In this document: piece by piece, positions 35,579-44,444 of the stretch
Position numbering within the stretch: the stretch's first letter is position 1
Layout: each line of letters starts with the position of its first letter
Source of the DNA: G963678095 sp963678095
GTDB taxonomy: Bacteria; Bacillota; Negativicutes; Selenomonadales; Selenomonadaceae
Length of the DNA: 64,000 bases
Direction of reading: 5' to 3'
NCBI GenBank assembly: GCA_963678095.2
Contig: OY782746.1
Coordinates: 868,001-932,000, forward strand
The notes under the pieces: model-generated
Database searches by the model: none
Told to the model about the DNA's origin: nothing
What the model saw: only the letters and a program-made list of their open reading frames with translations
Translations under genes and position numbers: made by a program

Positions 35579-37294
35579 TTATATCTTGAATCGGCTGACT
35601 GCCGTTTGCAAATCCTGCGCCAAATGCGCGAGACTTTGGCTGGAAGATGCAATTTCTTCCATTGAAGCCGACTGCTCTTCGGTCGCTGCCGATACGGTCT
35701 GTGATTCATCGACTGCTGTTTTGCTATGCTCATCAATAATCTGCACGGAAGCAACAATCTGTTCACTGCTGCCGGCCATCTGCTGCATAGAGGCTGATAT
35801 TTCCTTTATCTGGGCAAATACGTTTTCTACCAGCACCGCAATTTCTTCAAAGTCCCGGCCTGCAGCTGTAACCAGCCGTGTTCCGTCGGTCACTTCCCGC
35901 GTGCCATTGCTCATCGCTGTCACAGCCCGTTCCGTATCCCCCTGAATTTCACCAATCAGGGAGGAAATCTGTTTGGCCGCTTCCTGCGACTGTTCGGCAA
36001 GCTTTCTGACCTCCTCGGCAACCACCGCAAACCCGCGGCCCTGCTCACCGGCCCGGGCAGCTTCAATCGCCGCATTGAGCGCCAGCAAATTCGTCTGGCC
36101 GGCGATGCCGGCAATCGTATCGACAATCACGCCAATTTCCTGAGAACGTTCCCCCAGCTTGCCCACGACTGCCGCCGAATCATTTACCGTAGCCTCAATG
36201 CTGGTCATCTGTTTGACAGCCGTTGTAACCGAAGCATTTCCTTCTCCGGCTTTCTTAGCTGCCGCCGCCGACTCCTCAGCAACACGATTTGACGTAATCG
36301 CCGCCTGGTGCATGCCATCTGACATTTGATGAACAACCGCAGAGGCGGCCTCAACCGCCTTCATCTGTTCCGATGCCCCTGCTGCCACGCCGCTGATCGC
36401 TTCCGCCACCTGTGTGACCGCTAACGACGACTGCTCGGCACTGGCAGTCAGCTCCTCCGAGGATGCTGCTACCTGCTCCGCCGAATCACTGACCTGTTTA
36501 AAGGCCTGACGAAGTTTACTACCCATCTGCATCATGGCATCTGCCAGCTGACCAATCTCATCGCTGCGCTGCAGCTGCTGTTTCTTCTCCCGAAAATCTC
36601 CGTCTGCAAACTCCTTGCACACGGCAACCATATACTGCAGCGGCCCGACCAGTGATTTTATAATCACCCAGCCAAAGACCGACAAGATGAGCAGCATCAG
36701 CAAAATAAAGCCAACCGTCAGCTGCGTTGCCGTACGGGCTGCTGCCTCTGACTCGGTCTTCATCTTCACCGCATCGGCGGTACAATAATCAGACAGCGCC
36801 TTACCGTTTTTCATATATTCCTTGGCTAAGGAATCGACCTTTTCCATATAAAGCGCATAAGCCTCAGCATTTTTCCCCGCCGCTGCCAGCTCCAGAACAG
36901 GCTTTCTTGCATCGCGGTATAAGACACGGGATTCCTGTACCTTTTGCAGCAAAGCCTGGCCCTCGGTATCCAAATTTGATGCTTCCAGCTGCTTGTAAAG
37001 TTCCGTCGAATCCTTGCCAATCGCATCAAGATCCGCTTTCAGCTTCTGGGTCTTCATATTATCCGGTTCAAGCATCATCTGCATTGCCACCGCATTGCCC
37101 TGCATCATGCCGGTACAGATGCGATTGATTAACTCAACCGGAATCAGACTGTCCGCATACATGGCACTCATACTCTAATTCGCCTTTTGCAGGTGAAAAT
37201 ACCCTGCGCCTCCTACTACGCACAAGGACAAGACAGCAACTAAAATTAAAACCCCCAGCTTCAAACTTACTTTTAAATTGTTGAATACTTCCAT
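35579..37294 (-). pseudogene. methyl-accepting chemotaxis protein interrupted by an in-frame TAG
   Basis: From ATG 37294 (AAGGAAG ribosome site) the frame encodes a short cytoplasmic start, a first membrane helix (LGVLILVAVLSLCVVGGAGY) and KAN, then an amber codon at 37175-37177. It continues without a shift into SMSAMYADSLIPVE, a 4-helix sensor, a second membrane helix near residue 200, a HAMP and a full signalling domain (tip QTNLLALNAAIEAARAGEQG). The paralog at 37648 has NES at the matching place, so TAG probably replaced GAG. An internal ATG at 37171 could restart translation, but that product (530 aa) lacks the first membrane helix. A sequencing error or stop read-through are alternatives. 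Confidence 0.8.
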
Positions 37295-37507
37295 TGTTCT
37301 CTTCCTTTCACCCTGCTGCTTTCACGCGAGAAATGCCTGTGGTCGAAGTAAAATCCCATTTCTCCCGGCACTTTTACGCCGATCACCATTGTTCCCCGCC
37401 CTGAGCGCAAAAGGTCACAGAAAGATGTCAGATAGAAAGCACCGAACATACAGAATATTTTATATATTTCCATACACATTATACCATTAATTTATCATCT
37501 TATTCAA
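37295..37507 (-). promoter_or_regulatory. promoter and long structured leader of the interrupted chemoreceptor
   Basis: TTGAAT (37502-37507) and TATAAT (37478-37483) are 18 bases apart and predict a transcript leader of about 175 bases. In the leader GCTTTC (37435-37440) can pair with GAAAGC (37318-37323), enclosing GAGAAATG/CATTTCTC and CGGCG/TGCCG stems. I see no known riboswitch consensus. Confidence 0.55.
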
Positions 37508-37601
37508 TGCGCTGTAAAGAGACTATAGTCCTTCCAACTGAATCTGAAGGTATTTTTCTTCATTTTTCAGCCATTTTTCATTTTCATATTTCCTGTAAAA
37601 C

Positions 37602-37631
37602 AAAAGGAGGCACAGCTGCTGCTATGCCTCC
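37602..37631 (-). terminator. terminator after the 37.6-kb chemoreceptor
   Basis: GGAGGCATAGC pairs with GCTGTGCCTCC (one mismatch), then TTTTGTTTT on the minus strand. The rest of 37508-37647 shows nothing else. Confidence 0.75.
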
Positions 37632-37647
37632 TCCTATAATTCTGTCG

Positions 37648-39363
37648 TTAAATTTTAAATTGATTGACTGCCGCTTGCAGTTCCTGCGCCATATGAGCCA
37701 GACTTTGGCTGGAGGATGCGATCTCCTGCATCGAGGCCGACTGCTCTTGTGTCGCTGCCGATACGGTCTGCGTTTCCTCAACCGCCTGTTTGCTGATTTC
37801 ATCGATATCCTTTACCGAGCTGACAATCATCTGGTTACCGGCTTCTATTTCCTGAATGGAATTAAAAATCGCTTGTCCCTGTTCTGACATATCCTCCACT
37901 AGTTGCCGGATCTGCGTAAAGGTCTGCCCGGCATCATCAACAACCTGCGTGCCAACCTTGACATCGCGCGTTCCCCGATCCATAGCTAGAACAGCCTGCT
38001 CCGTATCGCCCTGAATTTCCTTGATCAGCCCGGCAATCTGTTTCGCTGCCTCCTGCGACTGTTCCGCCAGTTTTCTGACCTCTTCGGCAACTACGGCAAA
38101 GCCACGGCCTTGCTCACCAGCCCTCGCGGCCTCGATCGCAGCATTGAGCGCCAACAGATTGGTCTGTCCGGCAATACCAGAAATTGCATCGACGATCTGG
38201 CCAATTTCTTTCGACCGTTCCCCTAATTTACCTACCACTGCCGCTGAGTTATTTACTGTTTTTTCAATATGTGCCATCTGCTCCACAGCTTTTTCTACGG
38301 CAATGCTGCCGGCACCAGCTTGTTCTGTAGCCTGACGCGAATTTTCTACCGAGCGATTGGCGTGTTCGATCGTATTTTGCAGGCTTGCTCCCATCGCCTC
38401 AACAATCACGCTCGATTCATCAACCGTATAGAGCTGCTTTTCTGCTCCGGCGGCAACATTGCCCACGGATTCAGCCACCTGTGTAATTGCCGTTGCCGAT
38501 TGCTCGGCACTTGCTGTCAGTTGCTGCGCCGAAGCGGCAACCTGTTCGGCCGATTCCGTCACCTGACGAAAGGCCTTTTGCAAATTGCTGCGGGCTGCGT
38601 ATAACGCCGCCGCCAATTGCCCAAGTTCATCCTTTTGCAAAATCTGTCGCGGCTTATCTCTAAAGTCACCACTGGCAAGATCCTCACACGCTTTTACCAT
38701 AGCCTGGAGCGGCGCGGTAATGCCCTTTACTACAGCCAATCCGAGTACAGCCAATAGCGCCAATACCAAAACAGCTAATAGTGCCAGCACCAGCCCAGCA
38801 TGGGCCTCGGCAGCAGACGACTCACGATTCATCTGCTGCGACAATTCCTGATAATAATCCGCCAGTTCCTGCAGGGCTGCTGCATATTGCTGATTCAGCG
38901 GTGCTACCGTCAGCAGATAATCACGATACGCTTCCTCATTTTGTTTTTTAGCCACAAGCGCCAGCACATGGCTGCGAGCAGCCTCATACTTCGTGCGGAT
39001 ATTTTTAATTTTCCCCAGCATATCGCTGCCCTTTTCATCCACGATCAGTGAATCCGCTTTGGAAAAATCGGCGCTTATTGCCGCCTGCTCAGCTGCAATG
39101 TTTTTTTGCAGCTCCTTGCTTCTATTTTCATCAACAACAAATACTGCTTCTGCGACAGCAGCATCCATTGCATTTTCATTTCCACGAATATTCATAATCA
39201 ATTGCAGCGGAACCATTTTCTTGGCATACATATCGTTCAAGCTTTCATTTGCGAACTGCAGATAGTAATATCCCAACCCGCTGATGACAATTACCGAAAA
39301 AACTGCTGTAAAAATCAAAATTGTCAGTTTCCGGCCCACCTTAATGTCTTGCAAAAACCCCAT
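37648..39363 (-). CDS. methyl-accepting chemotaxis protein (4-helix sensor)
   Basis: A 571 aa transmembrane chemoreceptor. A first helix at about residues 10-32 (LTILIFTAVFSVIVISGLGY) is followed by a periplasmic 4-helix-bundle domain (33-185). The second helix is very Ala/Leu-rich, near 190-213. HAMP and the signalling domain follow, with tip QTNLLALNAAIEAARAGEQG. Starting at ATG 39363 the ribosome site is AAAGGAG. It is the close paralog of the interrupted receptor at 35579 and shows the intact NES sequence where that gene has a stop. Ligand unknown. Confidence 0.93.
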   Translation of the reverse strand: MGFLQDIKVGRKLTILIFTAVFSVIVISGLGYYYLQFANESLNDMYAKKMVPLQLIMNIRGNENAMDAAVAEAVFVVDENRSKELQKNIAAEQAAISADFSKADSLIVDEKGSDMLGKIKNIRTKYEAARSHVLALVAKKQNEEAYRDYLLTVAPLNQQYAAALQELADYYQELSQQMNRESSAAEAHAGLVLALLAVLVLALLAVLGLAVVKGITAPLQAMVKACEDLASGDFRDKPRQILQKDELGQLAAALYAARSNLQKAFRQVTESAEQVAASAQQLTASAEQSATAITQVAESVGNVAAGAEKQLYTVDESSVIVEAMGASLQNTIEHANRSVENSRQATEQAGAGSIAVEKAVEQMAHIEKTVNNSAAVVGKLGERSKEIGQIVDAISGIAGQTNLLALNAAIEAARAGEQGRGFAVVAEEVRKLAEQSQEAAKQIAGLIKEIQGDTEQAVLAMDRGTRDVKVGTQVVDDAGQTFTQIRQLVEDMSEQGQAIFNSIQEIEAGNQMIVSSVKDIDEISKQAVEETQTVSAATQEQSASMQEIASSSQSLAHMAQELQAAVNQFKI

Positions 39364-39559
39364 TAAATTCGACTCCTTTACCATCAATTGACCCTTTCGA
39401 CGAAGACCATCGTTGTCAGCTGACTGTTTTCCCTAAGTATTTCATTTTCCTGCCTGCATCCCTGCCTTTCAGCAATTCTCCGTCAACGCACAATAAAAAC
39501 GCACTGCTCTGACAACAAATTACTTAAATTTTAAAATCTTACATACTCCCCCTGTATTA

Positions 39560-39588
39560 TTCTAGGCGCCAGCAGGCTGGCCGTCAAA
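39560..39588 (-). promoter_or_regulatory. promoter of the 37.6-kb chemoreceptor with a palindromic spacer
   Basis: TTGACG (39583-39588) and TAGAAT (39560-39565) are 17 bases apart. The spacer is filled by GCCAGC-AG-GCTGGC (39569-39582), a perfect inverted repeat, and TTTGACGG is repeated just upstream. The predicted leader is about 190 bases (39364-39553). The gene-free stretch 39364-39788 otherwise holds only the terminator at 39721. Confidence 0.6.
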
Positions 39589-39720
39589 CCGTCAAATTGA
39601 CGCTCCATCTCAACCCGCCTGCCAGAAACCCCTTTATTCTCCTTTTTTCTTGTTTTATCTTCTTTTTGCTTATATTTACTTATATACAATTATTTTTTCC
39701 TGCTTTTTGCTTAAAAACGC

Positions 39721-39760
39721 AAAAAGACCTACTTAAACATATTGTTCAAGTAGGTCTTTT
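39721..39760 (-). terminator. terminator after the dCache chemoreceptor
   Basis: AAAGACCTACTT pairs with AAGTAGGTCTTT across a 13-base loop, with TTTTT on the minus strand and TTTT on the plus. Confidence 0.85.
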
Positions 39761-39788
39761 GTATTAGATATTCAATTCATCGAAATGG

Positions 39789-41906
39789 TCAAATTCTGAA
39801 CCGATTGACTGCTGTCTGCAACGTCTCGGCCAACTTCGCCAAGCTGTGACTTGAAGAAGCAATTTCTTCCATTGCCGCCGACTGTTCTTCCGTCGCGGCC
39901 GATACCGTCTGGGCTTCATCCACGGCCAGCTTGTTTTGCCCGTCAATCGTCTGCACGGAAGCTACAATGCGCTGGCTGCCACTGGCCAGCTGCTGCATCG
40001 TTGCCGAAATCCCCTTGACCTGATCGGATACCCGCGTTATCAAGCCGGCAATTTCCTCAAAGGCCGTCCCAGCAGCCGTCACAACGTCGGTGCCGACGCT
40101 GACCTCACGAGTTCCTTCATTCATCGCCACTACAGCCTGCTCGGTATCGCCTTGGATTTCACCGATTAACCCGGCAATCTGCTTGGCGGCATCCTGCGAC
40201 TGCTCTGCGAGCTTTCTAACTTCTTCCGCCACAACAGCAAAGCCGCGTCCCTGTTCGCCCGCTCGCGCGGCTTCAATGGCAGCATTGAGGGCCAGCAGAT
40301 TGGTCTGCCCCGCAATTCCGGCAATGACATCGACAATCTGCCCGACTTCTTTCGAGCGCTCGCCAAGTTTATCCACCACCAGGGCTGAATTATTTACCGT
40401 CTGCGCAATATGTGCCATCTGATTTACGGCCTTAACAACTGCCGCATTTCCCTCCTGGGCCTTTACCGAAGCCTGTTCGGAGTCGGCAGCCACACGATTT
40501 GACCCACTGGCCGCTTCCTCAATCCCCTTGGACATCGTTTCAACAACCAAAGAAGTTTCATCCACCGCCTTGAGCTGTTTGGCAGCCCCCTGGGCGACAT
40601 CATTGATCGATTCAGCGACCTGTGTGACAGCCAGTGAGGACTGCTCCGCACTTGCCGTCAATTGCTGAGCCGCCGCGGCAACCTGCTCAGAGGATTCATT
40701 CACCTGTTTAAAAGCCGTTCGCAGGCTGCGGCGCATGTCCTCCAGTGCTTTGCCCAGCTGACCGATTTCATCTTCCCCATGAGCATAACCGGATTTATCC
40801 CGAAAATCCCCTGCCGCCATCTCCTTACAGCTTTCGACCATATGTTGTAGCGGCGTAGCAATTTTCCCAGCTGCAATCCCTGAAACGAAGACGACGAGGA
40901 GCATAATCACCAGCATCCCCAAAACCAACGCCTGGCGCAGTGCCGCTGAGCTGGCAAAAACCTCATCGGCGTCAACCAGGCAAACGTATTTCCAGCCCGT
41001 AACCGGTGATACAATTGCCGTTACCAGCTTTTTCGAACCATCGATACTTATTTCCTGAGAAGCTCCGGCCAAGGCATTGATATCAGAGAACGCCCCAATG
41101 CCTTCCTCCTGGATCTTCTTGAAATTCATTTCCGGATGCTTTGGATCGGCAATAACCGTATCCTTGGAGTCGAGTAAAATAGCATAGCCGGTATTGCCCA
41201 GCTTAATCGACTGTAACAGCTGCGTGATAACCGGCAGATCAATATTAAACCCAAGTACACCTTTGATCTGATTTTGCTGATCGCGCACCGTAGTAAAAAT
41301 CCCGATCGTCGGCACACCCTTCGAGGTCAGAAACGGATCTGCCAGCAACAGCTTATCCGGTTCCTGCACAGTGTCCTTGTACCAGTCACGGCTGCGTGAA
41401 TCGTAGCCCGTCTTACGCGGTACTGCCGGATACTGCATATAGCCACCATCGGCAGTGCCAAAGGAAATAACCGAAACTGCCGGATGAGCCTTAGCCATAG
41501 CCTCAAAAGCCGTATAGAGTGACGCTTCATAGCCTCCCGCTTCAAGCGGCTTCATCGGCACCATGCCATCAGCCGCGGCCGGCTTATCTATGTAGACCGT
41601 TAAAGAACCTTCATTTTGGCGAATGCCCTGCCCATCGGCGAGCAACTTCAGATTCTGCTTCATTCCGTCAAAAAATATCGTCGTCGCATTATCTACCTGA
41701 TTGATTTCTCTTGCCGTCGTACTGACAAATTCCTGCTCAGCATTATTGCGGATATTGCGGTCGATAAAAAAGCCCATGATCAGCAACGGCACAAAGGCCA
41801 TCGCCAAAAACAAAGCAATCAATTGATAGCGAATACCCCAGGGTTTGCCTGAATTCTTGCCACAATCTGTGCTCAAACTTTTTTTCTGCTTTCCCAAAAA
41901 GTCCAT
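39789..41906 (-). CDS. methyl-accepting chemotaxis protein with dCache sensor
   Basis: A 705 aa chemoreceptor. A cytoplasmic lead of about 28 residues precedes membrane helix 1 (LIALFLAMAFVPLLIMGFF). A large extracellular double-Cache domain follows (about 55-315); SRSRDWYKDT and the later LGFNIDLPV are typical of amino-acid- or amine-binding dCache domains. Helix 2 is near 320-345, then HAMP and the signalling domain with tip QTNLLALNAAIEAARAGEQG. The frame opens upstream to 42011, but ATG 41906 has AAGGAG 8 bases before it. It is transcribed as a separate unit. Confidence 0.93.
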   Translation of the reverse strand: MDFLGKQKKSLSTDCGKNSGKPWGIRYQLIALFLAMAFVPLLIMGFFIDRNIRNNAEQEFVSTTAREINQVDNATTIFFDGMKQNLKLLADGQGIRQNEGSLTVYIDKPAAADGMVPMKPLEAGGYEASLYTAFEAMAKAHPAVSVISFGTADGGYMQYPAVPRKTGYDSRSRDWYKDTVQEPDKLLLADPFLTSKGVPTIGIFTTVRDQQNQIKGVLGFNIDLPVITQLLQSIKLGNTGYAILLDSKDTVIADPKHPEMNFKKIQEEGIGAFSDINALAGASQEISIDGSKKLVTAIVSPVTGWKYVCLVDADEVFASSAALRQALVLGMLVIMLLVVFVSGIAAGKIATPLQHMVESCKEMAAGDFRDKSGYAHGEDEIGQLGKALEDMRRSLRTAFKQVNESSEQVAAAAQQLTASAEQSSLAVTQVAESINDVAQGAAKQLKAVDETSLVVETMSKGIEEAASGSNRVAADSEQASVKAQEGNAAVVKAVNQMAHIAQTVNNSALVVDKLGERSKEVGQIVDVIAGIAGQTNLLALNAAIEAARAGEQGRGFAVVAEEVRKLAEQSQDAAKQIAGLIGEIQGDTEQAVVAMNEGTREVSVGTDVVTAAGTAFEEIAGLITRVSDQVKGISATMQQLASGSQRIVASVQTIDGQNKLAVDEAQTVSAATEEQSAAMEEIASSSHSLAKLAETLQTAVNRFRI

Positions 41907-42301
41907 AAAGACAACTCCTTTATATATATTCACATCCCAACCCCAGCTACAGCCTCTTCCCCAGGCTGCATTTGCAGCAAATTCAGCTGCTAACGCAGCA
42001 CAAACCACCACAAATTTTTTTACTCTTTTTTACCATAGATAGATTTTACTTCACCACATTAATTAAGTCAAATTTATCATATCGTCTCTTTTTTATTGTT
42101 TTTTTTCTAACAAAATGCTCGTTTTTGGCGTAAAATCGGTCTTTTTCCAGCGGCTGGCACCATAGAGCAGATTCCCCCTCCAGGTGAATCCGGCCAGCAG
42201 ATTGTATAATCCTACAGAAATCCCCCTTTTTATGCAACCATTGTCCTGTAAATATATATGCTAAATTATTGAATTATTTTGAAAAACCAGAAGGATTTGT
42301 G

Positions 42302-42464
42302 TTGCTGAAAAACGAAGTTATGGTATATACTGTAGTATATAACGTATGCTAAAAAAAAATTCATTCAGAGTTTTCCCGCAGCAAATTCCCCTCGCGCCAC
42401 AAACCGGGAAGGATTTCTACTCTGAAACATACGAAGGAAAACTCAACTTGGAGGAAGATTATTT
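42302..42464 (+). promoter_or_regulatory. promoter and structured leader of the Rossmann-chemoreceptor gene
   Basis: TTGCTG (42302-42307) and TATACT (42326-42331) are 18 bases apart. The -10 lies inside an inverted repeat TATATAC-tgta-GTATATA (42324-42341). In the 125-base leader TTCAGAGT (42364-42371) pairs perfectly with ACTCTGAA (42419-42426), and inside it TTCCCG (42373-42378) with CGGGAA (42405-42410). No T run follows. The upstream part 41907-42301 shows no gene. Confidence 0.5.
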
Positions 42465-43163
42465 ATGTTAAAGATTTTATTGGTCGGCGGCGGCAGAGGC
42501 GGCGCCGGAATACTTGAACTGAGCCAGCAGATTCCCGATATCGAAATCGTGGCTGTGGCTGACGTAAAACCGACCGCTGTGGCCTTCAGCGTAGCCCGCA
42601 AGATTGGTATCCGTACCTTCACGGACCTCAGCGAAGCCGTCAACATGCCTGGGCTCGATGTTGTGCTCAACGTTACCGGCAATGCCGAAGTCAACAAGCT
42701 CATCGAAAAAGACACCCCGCAAAACGTAAAAATTGTCGAACCGTATCTGACCAATATCATTTATCATTTAATCAAATCTCAGGCCCTGATCAACGAACAA
42801 TTGAAGGATAAAGTAGATGCCCTCTCAACTTCTGTAAATGATGCCAAGGGACACATCAACAATACGCATGAAGTAATTGAATTCATCGATATGGTATCCC
42901 AGCAGACCAATCTGCTCGGGCTCAATGCCGCAATCGAAGCCGCCCGTGCTGGCGAGCAGGGGCGCGGGTTCGCTGTTGTTGCCAATGAAGTGCGCAAGCT
43001 CGCCGAAGACAGCGTCGAAGCGACCAAGAAGATCAATGCCATCCTCGGCAATATTGAAACTTCGATGCAGGCAATTATCACCGGCATTCAGGAAACCGCT
43101 GCCGTCACCGATGCTACTGCCAATCAAGGTTTAATTCAGGGTGTAAAACTCAATACAAAATAA
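42465..43163 (+). CDS. soluble Rossmann-fold / chemoreceptor signalling-tip fusion
   Basis: A 232 aa protein with no membrane helix, no HAMP and no usual sensor. Residues 1-95 form a dinucleotide-binding fold: beta-1 and glycine loop LLVGGGRGGAGIL (5-17), an acidic residue closing beta-2 (VAVADVKP, D33), then GIRTFTDLSEAV and LDVVLNVTGN. The acidic D33 favours NAD(H) over NADP(H). Residues 95-143 are a helical, coiled-coil-like stretch. Residues 144-181 carry the chemoreceptor tip VSQQTNLLGLNAAIEAA continuing to VRKLAEDS, and a returning helix ends at 232. The helical hairpin is far shorter than in ordinary receptors and lacks a CheR-docking tail. I infer a cytoplasmic receptor reporting a nucleotide, redox state or bound metabolite to CheA/CheW. 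Confidence 0.85.
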   Translation: MLKILLVGGGRGGAGILELSQQIPDIEIVAVADVKPTAVAFSVARKIGIRTFTDLSEAVNMPGLDVVLNVTGNAEVNKLIEKDTPQNVKIVEPYLTNIIYHLIKSQALINEQLKDKVDALSTSVNDAKGHINNTHEVIEFIDMVSQQTNLLGLNAAIEAARAGEQGRGFAVVANEVRKLAEDSVEATKKINAILGNIETSMQAIITGIQETAAVTDATANQGLIQGVKLNTK

Positions 43164-43178
43164 TACGAGTACATAGAT

Positions 43179-43213
43179 AAGCCAGAAGCGATCGCTTCTG
43201 GCTTTATTTTTTC
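43179..43213 (+). terminator. terminator after the Rossmann-chemoreceptor gene
   Basis: AAGCCAGAAGC-GATC-GCTTCTGGCTT, perfect arms, followed by TATTTTTTC. Confidence 0.85.
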
Positions 43214-43244
43214 TTATTTATAACGCAGTACCTTGCGCCTCACA

Positions 43245-44441
43245 CTAGAGATATAAAGAATCACTCATTACCGGCTGAAGTCCGCTGCCCTGTAAGGCCT
43301 CATAAACCGCTGCAACCGATCGCGGATCCGCGATTGAAAACTGCTCATCACCCTTAGACTCCGCCGCGCCGTTATGCCCGCCAATGCCGACGCAGACTCC
43401 CGCTGAAATCTTCGTCGCCCCCAGCAGGACGAGCTGATCACGGACTGCAGCGCGTTCCCGGGTGGAAATCGTAATATTAGCCATGGGTAAAAACAAACGG
43501 TACGCCAGCAGTACCTGCAGCAACTGAGCCTCGCTGACTCCGTCCGGATTTTTCCCCGGGTGATAAAGCGTCGGCCGCAGCCGCGGACAAGACAGGGCAA
43601 TTTCTGTCTGCGGCCGCTTTTTATGCAATAGCTGTGCATGCAGTCCCGTAGCAAAAGCATCCTGGCGGAAATCTCCGAGCCCCAGCAAGGCCCCAAAACC
43701 AACCCCGCGCATCCCGCCCTTCAAGGCGCGTTCCTGGGCATAAAACCGATAGGGAAAAATTCGTTTTCGCCCTGCCAGATGAAGCTTTTCATATATTTCA
43801 GGATTGTAGGTCTCCTGAAATACGGTTACATAATCAGCGCCACAGCGATGAAGATACGCATATTCGTCACTGTTCATCGGATAGACCTCAAGACCAATGA
43901 CCCGAAAATACTTCCGGGCAAGCTGGCAGGCACGACCAATATAGCCAACATCGGACATGGACGGACTTTCCCCCGTCAGCAATAAAATTTCCTCAAGCCC
44001 GGTCGCGGCGATGGTCTGCATTTCACGTTCCATTTCCGCCTCATTAAGCCGGGCCCGTTTGATCGCCGTATGACAGTTAAACCCACAGTAAACGCAGTGA
44101 TTCTCGCAATAATTTGCCAGGTATAGCGGCGTAAACATATATACACTGTTGCCAAAAAAATCACGGGTCCGCCGCTGGGCAATGTTTGCCATATCCTCTA
44201 AAAAAGGTTCCGCCGCCGGCGACAATAAGGCTTTAAAATCCTCCAGCGTCAGTCGTTCTTGCCGCAGGGCCTGCTCGACCTCGACAGCCTGGTATTTCTC
44301 CCAGTCAATTCCCGCCGAAAGCGCCAGCACCTGCTCCAGCATATTGGAAGCAAGGACCTCCATGTCCGGCAAATACACCATGGGATTTTTTTTGTTTGTA
44401 GTGATCTGCCCCATATCTCGTTGTCTCTTTTCTCCCGACAT
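43245..44441 (-). CDS. thiH: 2-iminoacetate synthase
   Basis: A 398 aa radical-SAM enzyme splitting tyrosine to dehydroglycine (2-iminoacetate) for thiazole formation in anaerobes. The cluster motif CENHCVYCGF (CxxxCxxC) lies near residue 100, preceded by FTPLYLANY. GESPSMSD, FQETYNPEIYEKLH and the C-terminal ISAGVCVGIGG agree with ThiH rather than HydG. The oxygen-sensitive route (ThiH rather than the oxidase ThiO) fits an anaerobe. It starts 3 bases after thiG. Confidence 0.94.
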   Translation of the reverse strand: MSGEKRQRDMGQITTNKKNPMVYLPDMEVLASNMLEQVLALSAGIDWEKYQAVEVEQALRQERLTLEDFKALLSPAAEPFLEDMANIAQRRTRDFFGNSVYMFTPLYLANYCENHCVYCGFNCHTAIKRARLNEAEMEREMQTIAATGLEEILLLTGESPSMSDVGYIGRACQLARKYFRVIGLEVYPMNSDEYAYLHRCGADYVTVFQETYNPEIYEKLHLAGRKRIFPYRFYAQERALKGGMRGVGFGALLGLGDFRQDAFATGLHAQLLHKKRPQTEIALSCPRLRPTLYHPGKNPDGVSEAQLLQVLLAYRLFLPMANITISTRERAAVRDQLVLLGATKISAGVCVGIGGHNGAAESKGDEQFSIADPRSVAAVYEALQGSGLQPVMSDSLYL

Positions 44442-44444
44442 TTT

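Noticed and set aside
37175..37177. TAG read as pyrrolysine or suppressed amber
   Set aside because: The paralog has glutamate here, no pyl genes are in the window, and other genes in the window end normally, so a nonsense mutation is simpler.
37273..37479. 68-codon minus-strand frame upstream of the interrupted chemoreceptor
   Set aside because: It overlaps the predicted leader and the receptor start, has no convincing ribosome site and resembles no family; the RNA structure explains the region better.
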